Of a DNA stretch of 64,000 nucleotides, positions 51,118-59,120 are shown piece after piece. The position numbers were made by a program, and so were the translations under genes. The stretch comes from Afifella aestuarii (GTDB taxonomy: Bacteria; Pseudomonadota; Alphaproteobacteria; Rhizobiales; Afifellaceae): the NCBI RefSeq assembly GCF_004023665.1, contig NZ_SAUF01000002.1:1156391-1220390 (forward strand). The letters run 5' to 3'. How positions within the stretch are numbered: position 1 is the first letter of the stretch; every line of letters starts with the position of its first letter. The notes under the pieces were generated by a model. It was not told the origin of the DNA. It ran no database searches and saw only the letters and a program-made list of their open reading frames with translations.

Positions 51118-52889
51118 ATGAGCGGCCTTTCCGCTGCGCGGGCAGGGAAGCGGGCCACCGGGCGCGATTGGCCCCTGAGGTGAACGGTGAGGCGGCTGTA
51201 GCTGTTGATTGCGGTATAGAGGCCGAAGAAACGATCGAGCACGGCGGAGAACAAATACGCCGAGGGCCTGTCGATCATTGCAGGATCGAACGTCAGATCG
51301 ATTTCCGTACCGGGAACCATGCCGCCGCCGGCGATCCGTGCCGTCGCGCTCCGCACCTCGATCGCGGAGATCGAGTCGATGATCTGACGTGTTTCCGGAG
51401 TGTCGCGGAAAGCATAGAGCTTCAAGACATCCCTAAGCGCGCCGCCACCGCGATCGGCCAGAGACAGATGGTTCAGAAGAAGGTGCGAGGCGAGGCGCCA
51501 GTTGCGGCCATCGCTGTCGGTGAGGCGAACCGAGGGTGTCGGAGGAAACAGGGCTTCCACAGCACCGACACCGTCGGTGCTATCCACCAATTCAAGGCGA
51601 GGATGTCCGCCGCCGAAAGGCAAATGTTCGGGCAGGTCTCGGTTGAGGCACAGAGCTTCTACACTCGCGACCGCGTCGAGCGGGCCGGTCACTTTCCGCG
51701 CTTCATCGACAAAGGCAATGTCGATGTCGCTGGTGTGGTCCTCTTCGTCGAAGCGGCGAGTGATTTGCCAGAAGACCGGCGGACCGGAGGTGCGCGTCCG
51801 CCCAAAGAATGGCTGGCTTTGGTGGCTGGCGCCGCTCCGCTCGTTGATGCTCACGCTGTCGATCGACTGGATCTCGCGCGTCTTCTGGCGGCGTGAATCC
51901 GGCAAGAGACGATACTCGGTGCGGGTGCCATCGAGGGTGATCGGCTCGCAGCTCTGGCGAAACAGATTGACCACCGGGGAGGCATTGAGAACGAAGTCTC
52001 GGGCCGAGACAGACTGTTCCAGTGCGCTATCTGTCTGATCGAGATAGATGAAGATGTCGACGGCATCGCCGGCCCACGCGTCGATTCCACGAATATCAAG
52101 GAACAGGAACTTCTGCGGCAGGGCGAAGAATTCGGTGAGCAGCCGGTATCCGACAAAACTTGAGGCCGGATAGGGCAGCATTCCTTCGCCCTCGCCAAAA
52201 CCGATGGGGCTGAGGTTCGACGCCGGCAAACGTATCGGCTCTGTATCTCCCGAATGTCGGGCGAGCGCTATTCCCAGCGTGTGGTTCATCAGAAGTTCGG
52301 CGAGGGCGCTTGCTTGACGCCAAGGAGCTGCCAGGAAAAGGCGGAGCCGGTCCAGGCCGAGGCCGGCAAGGCCGCCCTGGCCGCTGCGAGCGCGCAGCGA
52401 CAGTCGAAGACAGGAGGCGGCCCCGTGATGGGGAGCCGGCGCATCCAGCGGCTGGCCGGCGAGGCTCGCGGCAGTGAGTGTGATCGGCGCGACGGCAACA
52501 TCCTGCGTGGTGCGGAAGCGGCAGCTTTCTCCGCCCACGGGTTCCGCGCGGATCTCCGAATGGCGTGGAATCAGACGCACATTCGCCAGATTGGCATCCG
52601 GCTCGAAACGCACCACGGACATGGAGGGAATCGGTGCGAGGTAGTGCGGATAGAGAGTTTCGAGCAGCCCGTCAGTCAGCTCGGGAAACTCGTCGTCGAG
52701 CTTCTGGCGCACGCGTGCTGCCGAATAGGCGAAACTCTGAACCAGTCGCTCCACATGAGGATCGTCGGCGACCTCTCCGGTCAGTCGCAGGCGCCCGGCG
52801 ACTTTCGGAAACGCCGCGGCAAAGCGGGAGGCACGCTGGCGCAGTGCGTCGAGTTCCTCGTTATAACGTGCGAAAAAACCGTCAGTCAC
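51114..52889 (-). CDS. tssF: T6SS baseplate protein TssF (VasA/ImpG)
   Basis: 591 residues from a GTG at 52889. It opens with the family pattern FFARYNEELDALRQRASRFA, then VERLVQSFAYSAARVRQKLD and LLETLYPHYLAPIPSMSVV. The C-terminus RFFGLYTAINSYSRLTVHLR is also typical. Core baseplate wedge protein partnered with TssG. Overlaps the tssE end by 8 nt. Confidence 0.95.
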   Translation of the reverse strand: MTDGFFARYNEELDALRQRASRFAAAFPKVAGRLRLTGEVADDPHVERLVQSFAYSAARVRQKLDDEFPELTDGLLETLYPHYLAPIPSMSVVRFEPDANLANVRLIPRHSEIRAEPVGGESCRFRTTQDVAVAPITLTAASLAGQPLDAPAPHHGAASCLRLSLRARSGQGGLAGLGLDRLRLFLAAPWRQASALAELLMNHTLGIALARHSGDTEPIRLPASNLSPIGFGEGEGMLPYPASSFVGYRLLTEFFALPQKFLFLDIRGIDAWAGDAVDIFIYLDQTDSALEQSVSARDFVLNASPVVNLFRQSCEPITLDGTRTEYRLLPDSRRQKTREIQSIDSVSINERSGASHQSQPFFGRTRTSGPPVFWQITRRFDEEDHTSDIDIAFVDEARKVTGPLDAVASVEALCLNRDLPEHLPFGGGHPRLELVDSTDGVGAVEALFPPTPSVRLTDSDGRNWRLASHLLLNHLSLADRGGGALRDVLKLYAFRDTPETRQIIDSISAIEVRSATARIAGGGMVPGTEIDLTFDPAMIDRPSAYLFSAVLDRFFGLYTAINSYSRLTVHLRGQSRPVARFPARAAERPLI

Positions 52890-53391
52890 CGGGCGCCTCG
52901 AGCTCGATGCGGTTGGTAGAGGGGTCGACCATCGATTCCAGGCGGATCGGCGGCATTGCCTCGTTCACCCGGAAGTGGGCTTGAATGCGCATCCGCAACG
53001 CGCGGTCGCCGTCACCGCGGCCCTTGAGAACGGTGACCTGGACGTTGGACAGCCGCGTCTCGAAGAGTTCGATGCGCCGTTCGATGGCCCGTGCGAAACG
53101 CGCCTTGGCGACGGGCGAGCCGAGGCTGGCCCCGACGAAGCCTTCGATGCCGAAGGAGGTGAGCGCGCTGTCCAGATGCGACTGACCGGGAGGCGGCGAA
53201 ACCGGGGGCTGGCGTGTATTGAGCAATGCCTCCAGATCACGACGTATCGCCTCGCGCAGGCGACGAACTTCATCCACCGGACGTAATGGTTGGTCTTCGA
53301 TACGATCGGGCTCGGCATCGAGCAGGCGGTCGAGCAGGGGCTGCGAGATGCTGCCGCGGCCAGGCACAAAACGGTCGAGAGGGTCAGCCAT
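52882..53391 (-). CDS. tssE: T6SS baseplate protein TssE (gp25-like)
   Basis: 169 residues from the ATG at 53391; the longer open frame upstream overlaps tagJ and is Arg/Ser-rich shadow sequence. The gp25-like lysozyme-fold region includes REAIRRDLEALLNTRQPP and SFGIEGFVGASLGSPVAKAR; the conserved EAI...DLE...LLNTR core links baseplate and sheath. 8-nt overlap with tagJ. Confidence 0.92.
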   Translation of the reverse strand: MADPLDRFVPGRGSISQPLLDRLLDAEPDRIEDQPLRPVDEVRRLREAIRRDLEALLNTRQPPVSPPPGQSHLDSALTSFGIEGFVGASLGSPVAKARFARAIERRIELFETRLSNVQVTVLKGRGDGDRALRMRIQAHFRVNEAMPPIRLESMVDPSTNRIELEAPGD

Positions 53392-54214
53392 AGCTTGCCT
53401 CCGCCGCGCCGGCCTCGCCAGCAGCCTGACCGAGGCTTTCGACCTCGCGCGCGGCCATGAGCGCATCGCCTGAAAGGAAACAGCGCTGGCCGCGACCGAC
53501 GGTGATCCCGCTCGGGCATTCGTCCCACACGGTCTCCCAGCCGAGCTGCAGCGCGGGCTCGTCACTTGCGCCATGGTAGATCATCGGCAGGAGAACCGGT
53601 CCGATGCTGCCATCGGTGAGACCGAGTTCTGCCGGGCGGAAGGCGAGATCCCGCGGCCGCGTCATCGGCGCCAATGAAAGTGCCTGGATGCGCTCGAAAT
53701 CGACCCACAGATAGGCGCCGCCGGAGGTCAGGACCTCAAGGGCGTGGGGGATACGATCGTCACAATCGCGGAAATCCTGGACAGCTGTTCCGTTGACCGT
53801 CATCGCTCGGGCGCCGCGAGCCGTCTCCAGGGCCTCGAGGGTGGCCAAAGCCGTGTCCCGATCGGCATCTCGATGAGCGATCGAGAGCTTCAACGCGAGC
53901 TGGTCGCACGGACTTGGCACGCCCGGAAAGTCGGGAACGGCGCCGGTTTCGAAAAAAGCGTCGCGCGCCGCCATGGCGCGTAACTCGGCCCTGAGCCGGG
54001 CTAGGCCCACCGCGTCTTCCGGATCGAGGGAGGTGGCCAAAGCGCATTGCTTGTCGGCGCGTTCATAGGCCCCGGCGAGAATGAGAAGGTCGATGAAGAG
54101 GCCGCGTGTCTTTCGGTCTTGCGGAGCTTGGCGGACTGCTGCACCCGCATGCTCTATCGCCTCTTCGAGAGCATTTTTGTCGAGATAGTCCGCGACTGTG
54201 TCGGCAATCGTCAT
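53384..54214 (-). CDS. tagJ: T6SS accessory protein TagJ (ImpE/SciE)
   Basis: 276 residues. An N-terminal TPR-like helical part (ALEEAIEHAGAAVRQAPQDR, LIDLLILAGAYERADKQCAL) precedes the ImpE domain (YLWVDFERIQALSLAPMTRP, RDLAFRPAEL, LLPMIYHGASDEPALQLG). TagJ binds TssB and is thought to tune ClpV-driven sheath recycling. Overlaps tssC2 by ATGA. Confidence 0.93.
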   Translation of the reverse strand: MTIADTVADYLDKNALEEAIEHAGAAVRQAPQDRKTRGLFIDLLILAGAYERADKQCALATSLDPEDAVGLARLRAELRAMAARDAFFETGAVPDFPGVPSPCDQLALKLSIAHRDADRDTALATLEALETARGARAMTVNGTAVQDFRDCDDRIPHALEVLTSGGAYLWVDFERIQALSLAPMTRPRDLAFRPAELGLTDGSIGPVLLPMIYHGASDEPALQLGWETVWDECPSGITVGRGQRCFLSGDALMAAREVESLGQAAGEAGAAEASYG

Positions 54215-55611
54215 GCGAAGACCCTTTCCTCCGGAGCTGCCTCCCCACTTTGAGGTCGCGCGGTCTCGGCTTCGGTTTCGGCGACGAGGTGGAAGCTCGT
54301 GGTGACGTCGTCGAGTTGGAAATGAGGCTGCAGGCGCACGGTGCAGATGTAGCTGCCCGGTTTGCCCGGAAGGTTGCCGACCTCGATGCCGGCTGAGCGC
54401 AGCGGAAAGCGCGTGCGCAGCTCGCTGCTGGCGTCGTCATTGCCGAGCGTATAGCCGGCCAACCAGTCCGCGAGCCGTCGTTGGATCGTCGCCGCATCGG
54501 ACAGGCGGCCGATCTCGTCGCGAAGGATCACTTTCAAATAATGCGAGAAGCGCGAGGCGCAGAGCACATACTGCAGCATTGCCGCCAGCCGCGCATTCTG
54601 TCGGGCGCTCTCGCTGGAATGGTGCGGCGGAGCGTGCAGCGATTGGTTGGAGTTGAAGACGATATTGGACGACAGATAGGTGGTCTCGATTGGCACGATG
54701 CCGAGATCGGACAATTGCTGTGCTTGACGCACTGTGATGCGCGCCTCGACGGGCGATTGCGCGGAGAGGCCGCCGCTCTCTGTGCCGAAGTCATAAGGCG
54801 GAAGCTCGGTTGCCCCGAGCATGCCGCCGTCGATTCGGTCCTGGCTGACGCCCCGAAGATCCGCGAACCAGCCGGTCTCGATAAACGTGCGGATCACGAC
54901 GACCGCAAAGGCGAAGGCGCCATTGCCCCAGAGAAGGGTCGAGGCATCGGCGGCAATTGTCTCTCGGAACGGAAAGCCGTCGTCGCGGCGTCGATCGTAG
55001 GCCCGGTGCGGCTGACGCAGGAGGACGCGCGGCGCCACCAGCCCGAGAAAGCGCGCGTCGTCGTGCGCTCTCAGCGTGTTCCAGCGGATCATTGCGGGAT
55101 CGTTCTGAGCTTGCGCCAGATTCTGAACGCGATTGAGGTCGCGGAAATGGCCGAGTCCGGTCGCCTCGGGCGACGCTCCGGCGATAATCGGGCAGAACGC
55201 CGCTGCGGCGACGCTCGCAAGGGCGGTCAGCATCCCCACGGGGTCGCCGTCTTCGCTTTTGTCCTCGGGTGAGATCATGTAGTCGGCGATAAGGAGGCCG
55301 AACGGCTCACCACCCGGCATGCCAAACTCCCGGCTGTAGACCAGCTCGAAGAGATGGCTCTGGTCGAAATCGCCGGCCCGCTCCAGACTGCGTGCCAATT
55401 CTCGGCGGCTTGCCGAGATGACCCGCACCTTGACCTCCTCGCTGCGCGCTGCCGTGCGCACGATAAGAGCGAGGCCGCGCCAGCGCGCCTCCATCTCCAT
55501 GACCTGCGGATGATGGAGAATGGCGTTCACCTGGCGTTCGAGAGCAATGTCGATGCGCGCGATCAGCCGGCTGACATCGCTGCGCCATTCCAAATTGCCG
55601 GTCGTATCCAT
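54211..55611 (-). CDS. tssC2: Second TssC-family sheath protein (TssC40/ImpD type)
   Basis: 466 residues from the ATG at 55611 (GGGGGG upstream). TssC family: ALERQVNAILHHPQVMEMEA, RWRGLALIVRTAARSEEVKV, EFGMPGGEPFGLLIADYMIS and the C-terminal RLADWLAGYTLGNDDASSEL. Compared with tssC1 next to it, the N-terminal helical extension is shorter and the body is divergent. Agrobacterium also carries two TssC genes (C40, C41), where C40 is not a simple copy of the main sheath subunit. Its exact role in this strain is unknown. Confidence 0.9.
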   Translation of the reverse strand: MDTTGNLEWRSDVSRLIARIDIALERQVNAILHHPQVMEMEARWRGLALIVRTAARSEEVKVRVISASRRELARSLERAGDFDQSHLFELVYSREFGMPGGEPFGLLIADYMISPEDKSEDGDPVGMLTALASVAAAAFCPIIAGASPEATGLGHFRDLNRVQNLAQAQNDPAMIRWNTLRAHDDARFLGLVAPRVLLRQPHRAYDRRRDDGFPFRETIAADASTLLWGNGAFAFAVVVIRTFIETGWFADLRGVSQDRIDGGMLGATELPPYDFGTESGGLSAQSPVEARITVRQAQQLSDLGIVPIETTYLSSNIVFNSNQSLHAPPHHSSESARQNARLAAMLQYVLCASRFSHYLKVILRDEIGRLSDAATIQRRLADWLAGYTLGNDDASSELRTRFPLRSAGIEVGNLPGKPGSYICTVRLQPHFQLDDVTTSFHLVAETEAETARPQSGEAAPEERVFA

Positions 55612-55667
55612 GTCGCCCCCCGCGACTGGTTGGACCGGCGCCAAGGCTGCCGGTCCAAATTGAGCCG

Positions 55668-57146
55668 CTAACCTTTCGATGGAATACGCGCGACCATGCG
55701 CAATGACGTCGTCAGCTCTTCAAGCTGGAGCCATGGCCGAAGGTGAGCGATTGCGTTGTAGGAGCCTGGTCGCCCCGGCACCTCGCGAACCTCGACCCTG
55801 GCCTCGCGCAGGGGATAGCTCGCGCGCGATTCTTCGCCGGCTTCCTCGTTGGCGTTCACATAATTCGAGATCCAACGGTTGAGCCAGTTTTCGACGTCGT
55901 CGGCCTCCATGAAAGAACCGATTTTGTCCCGACCCATCACCTTCAGGTAATGGGCAAAGCGCGACGTCGCCATCATGTAGGGAAGGCGCGCCGAAATCGC
56001 TGCATTGGCCGTGGCACTGGGCAGGTCGTAGATCTTCGGCTTATGGGCCGTCTGTGCGCCGAAAAAGACCGCATAGTCCGTGTTTTTGTAGTGCGACAGC
56101 GGCAGGAAACCGAGCTTGCCGAGTTCGGCTTCGCGGCGGTCGGTGATCCCAACCTCTGTCGGGCACTTCAAATCCATGTCGCCGTCGTCGCTGGCGAAAA
56201 CGTGGGTCGGCAGGTTTTCTACCTTGCCGCCGTTCTCCGCGCCGCGGATCGCTGTGCACCAGCCGCTCCTTGCAAAGGCATCGGTGAGCCGCGTGCCCAT
56301 GACATAAGCGGCGTTCATCCAACAATAATGGTCGTGTGGAAGTTCTGCGCCCTTCGCGCCATCCGTCTCGTCGAAAGCGAATTCGTCGATGCGCACGGTC
56401 TCAGGACTGTAAGGCATTCGGGCGAGAACCCGAGGCATGGCGAGTGCCACAAAGCGAGAATCGTCGCTTTCGCGGAAGGAGCGCCATTTCGTGTATTCCA
56501 CGGTCTCGAAGATCTTCTCGAGGTCTCGCGGACGAGCCAGCTCCCGGAAATCGTTGAAGCCCATCATCTTTGGGCTGGCGCCTCCGATGAAAGGCGCGAA
56601 CGAGGCGGCCGAGATTGCCGAGATGCCCTGTAGGAGCTGCACGTCCTCGAATGAATTGTCGAACTCGTAGTCGCCGACGAGTGCACCCATGGGCTCGCCG
56701 CCGGGCGTGCCGAACTCGTCTTCGTAGATCGACTTGAAAAGCAGCGACTGATCGAATTCCACGGCCTTGTCGAGGTCGCGCGTCAGATCCCGTTTGGTCG
56801 CGTTGAGGACGCGGATTTTGAGATTGGCACTGGTCTCGGAATTCTTGACCAAATAGTGGAGGCCACGCCACGTCCCCTCGAGCTTGCTGAACTCCGGCGT
56901 GTGCATGATGGCAGCGAGCTGACGCGAAATGACGCGGTCAATCTCCGCGATTGCCTTGTTCAGGGTGACGGTGAGGTTGCGATCGTAGACGACCGTTCCC
57001 TTGAGCGCCTGATCTGTCAGCGTGCGCAAGAGGTTTTCCGCACGGTCGGGCGTCGTCTGCCGGGTGGCGGAGACGACCTTGGCAAGAAGATTTTCCTCCT
57101 CGACCGCGACCTCAGCCTTCGGCTCCAGTTGCGTTTCCTGGCTCAT
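55668..57146 (-). CDS. tssC: T6SS sheath large subunit TssC (VipB/ImpC)
   Basis: 492 residues. Signatures: RVISRQLAAIMHTPEFSKLE, GTWRGLHYLVKNSETSANLK, IYEDEFGTPGGEPMGALVGD, GFNDFRELARPRDLEKIF and YVNANEEAGEESRASYPLRE. With TssB it forms the contractile sheath. GAGGGAG lies before the ATG. Starts 18 nt after the tssB stop; not overlapped, suggesting independent high translation. Confidence 0.96.
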   Translation of the reverse strand: MSQETQLEPKAEVAVEEENLLAKVVSATRQTTPDRAENLLRTLTDQALKGTVVYDRNLTVTLNKAIAEIDRVISRQLAAIMHTPEFSKLEGTWRGLHYLVKNSETSANLKIRVLNATKRDLTRDLDKAVEFDQSLLFKSIYEDEFGTPGGEPMGALVGDYEFDNSFEDVQLLQGISAISAASFAPFIGGASPKMMGFNDFRELARPRDLEKIFETVEYTKWRSFRESDDSRFVALAMPRVLARMPYSPETVRIDEFAFDETDGAKGAELPHDHYCWMNAAYVMGTRLTDAFARSGWCTAIRGAENGGKVENLPTHVFASDDGDMDLKCPTEVGITDRREAELGKLGFLPLSHYKNTDYAVFFGAQTAHKPKIYDLPSATANAAISARLPYMMATSRFAHYLKVMGRDKIGSFMEADDVENWLNRWISNYVNANEEAGEESRASYPLREARVEVREVPGRPGSYNAIAHLRPWLQLEELTTSLRMVARIPSKG

Positions 57147-57163
57147 GTCAGGTCTCCCTCGAC

Positions 57164-57691
57164 TTATTCCGGCTCACTGCTGTTTGCCTCGGCTCCTCGA
57201 CGATTGGACAGTTCGCCGACAAGCTTGTCGAGGTCTCCCTTGTTCTGCAGAACGTCTTCGAGAAGACGCTCAAGGTCTTCGGAGCGATCGGCTTTGCTCA
57301 TCAGGTCACGCAATTCGTTGCGGGCATCGAGCAAAGCCTTCAGTGCAGGCACTTGATTGACGACTGCGCCTGGCTCGAAGTCGGAAAGACTATCGAAGCG
57401 CAGCGACACCTGCATGTCGGTGCCGTCGTCCGCCAACGTGTTCTCGACGGAGAGGTTGAGGCCGGGCGTCATGCGCCGCATCACCTCGTCGAAATTGTCG
57501 CGATCGATCTGCACGAACTTGCGCTCGCCGAACGGCTTCAGAGGTTCGGTCGGATCGCCGGAAAAGTCCCCGAGGACACCCACGACGAAGGGCAACTCCT
57601 TGACCACCATCGCGCCTTCGGTTTCCACCTCGTATTTGATGTGGACTCTCGGCTTGCGGACCCTTTCCAGTTTCTGGTGAACGCTTTCCAT
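57164..57691 (-). CDS. tssB: T6SS sheath small subunit TssB (VipA/ImpB)
   Basis: 175 residues. Family pattern: [60 protein letters not shown] and [20 protein letters not shown]. Interacts with TssC and exposes the ClpV-binding region during contraction. GGAG is 8 nt before the ATG. Confidence 0.96.
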   Translation of the reverse strand: MESVHQKLERVRKPRVHIKYEVETEGAMVVKELPFVVGVLGDFSGDPTEPLKPFGERKFVQIDRDNFDEVMRRMTPGLNLSVENTLADDGTDMQVSLRFDSLSDFEPGAVVNQVPALKALLDARNELRDLMSKADRSEDLERLLEDVLQNKGDLDKLVGELSNRRGAEANSSEPE

Positions 57692-57744
57692 TGGTTCGCT
57701 CCTTCAAGAGATTGATGGACGTCGAGACGACGTGCTGGCCATGG

Positions 57745-58869
57745 TCACGATGCGGCCTCGCCGTTTTCAGCCCCTGCTTTGGGCGGCTGGATGCCTGCGG
57801 CCGTAAGCACCTGCTTGCGAGTTGCCGGATCGGGCAGAAGCTCGCCGAGCAGATCGACGAAATCCATCCGCCCACGGCGCACCAGCGTTTCGATCGAAGC
57901 CGCAATGGGCGAGTGGGGTTCGCTCCTGCGGAAATACCGGGCGATCAGCCCCAAAGCCTCAAACGCATCATCGCGTGATCCGATGACCAGAGATCCAATC
58001 CTGGGTGCCGACAGCTCGACAGCGCCATCGGTTTGATCCACACCATTGCCGGACGTGCTCGGCGAGATTTCTTCTTTTGCCTTAGAAACGGGGCCCGCGC
58101 CGGTTCCTTCGGGCGCGGCGGCGCTATCGTCTTCGAGCTTTGCGAGGACACGAATGGCAGCGGCTGCCTCGGCGAGGACAGTGCGCGTGTTGGAACTGGG
58201 CGGAGCACCGACGCCGCACCGCTCATCGACGACCGCCACCAGTTGGTTGAACGCGGCAAGGCATTCTGTCGCTTCTTGATGGCGGGTGGCCATTGCGTCG
58301 GTTCCGGCTTCGCTGACCGCTTCGTCCAGCGCCTCCTTCCGGTCGGCGTTGTCGTCGCGTTGCGACAGCTGGTAATCCCATAGACTGTGCTCGCCGAAAT
58401 GCGCTCCTGGAACAAGCGGGGTGAGGCGGACAGGCTGAATCAGCGTGCCCTCGCCACCGATGCCATTCAGGCCGGCCAGAGGAGCCACCTTGTCCTCCAA
58501 TTCGCCATCGCCGACCGAGTGCAGATCATCCCAATGGTCTGTGACGAGCGTGGTCATTGCCGTGAAGACGTCGCGTAGCCCCGCGAAGCCCTCCAGCCGC
58601 AGTTGAGCTTCGGCGAGCCAGGCGAGGATTTCGAGGTCCTTAGCTCGGTTAATCAGGATGTCGTTGGCGAGGTCATGAACCTCGCGCCATTTTTGAGATA
58701 GCCGGATGGGTTCGCCGGGAGCGATCGAACGCTCTTCGCTGCGAGCGGCGTTCCGACTGTCCTTGATCCGGTAATAGAGCTCTCGCGTGTCCGGCGAGCT
58801 GCGTGGATTCCCACCGCATGGCGTCCGTGAATCGAACGTGGCCGTGATGGCAGGAATGTCCAAACGCAC
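57745..58869 (-). CDS. tssA: T6SS cap/baseplate protein TssA (ImpA)
   Basis: 374 residues from a GTG at 58869 (GAGG upstream). The N-terminal ImpA_N domain includes NRAKDLEILAWLAEAQLRLE, GLRDVFTAMTTLVTDHWDDL and HSLWDYQLSQ. A variable Ala/Glu-rich middle leads to a short C-terminal domain with EALGLIARYFRRSEPHSPIA and LLGELLPDPATRKQVL, characteristic of the short TssA type. First gene of the leftward operon; 250 nt separate it from the divergent clpV. Confidence 0.94.
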   Translation of the reverse strand: MRLDIPAITATFDSRTPCGGNPRSSPDTRELYYRIKDSRNAARSEERSIAPGEPIRLSQKWREVHDLANDILINRAKDLEILAWLAEAQLRLEGFAGLRDVFTAMTTLVTDHWDDLHSVGDGELEDKVAPLAGLNGIGGEGTLIQPVRLTPLVPGAHFGEHSLWDYQLSQRDDNADRKEALDEAVSEAGTDAMATRHQEATECLAAFNQLVAVVDERCGVGAPPSSNTRTVLAEAAAAIRVLAKLEDDSAAAPEGTGAGPVSKAKEEISPSTSGNGVDQTDGAVELSAPRIGSLVIGSRDDAFEALGLIARYFRRSEPHSPIAASIETLVRRGRMDFVDLLGELLPDPATRKQVLTAAGIQPPKAGAENGEAAS

Positions 58870-59120
58870 GATGCAACCTCGGATTACAGTGCAATCTAGT
58901 CGGCGAGGCCGTTAAAGAGCGACCCTTCCGACACGCAGGCTTCCAAGCGGCGAAAACGTCGCTACTCGCGCGCTCAGAAAGAATCGTTTTATCGCCAATA
59001 TCTCGCCAGTAAAGACGGCTTTCGCAAAAAAAATATCTTGGAGTTTTTTAATTCTGCCATATTCTTGAAATGGGCTGCCCGCGATGATAGCGGCCTGACT
59101 GGTGGGCGAGTGATTTATCC
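58870..59120. promoter_or_regulatory. Divergent promoter region of the two T6SS operons
   Basis: About 250 nt between tssA and clpV. It holds an AT-rich patch (about 58985-59065) with A8 and T6 runs, and an imperfect dyad AGCGGCG-AAAA-CGTCGCT (58946-58963; one mismatch) nearer tssA. No sigma-54 element (GG-N10-GC spacing) was recognised. Promoters for both operons must lie here or just inside the genes. Confidence 0.5.

Noticed and set aside
52882..53574. TssE with a 61-residue N-terminal extension
   Set aside because: The extra part lies over tagJ in another frame and is Arg/Ser/Ala-rich; the ATG at 53391 matches usual TssE length.
58870..59120. Sigma-54 promoter for the T6SS operons
   Set aside because: No element with the required GG and GC spacing was found in either orientation.
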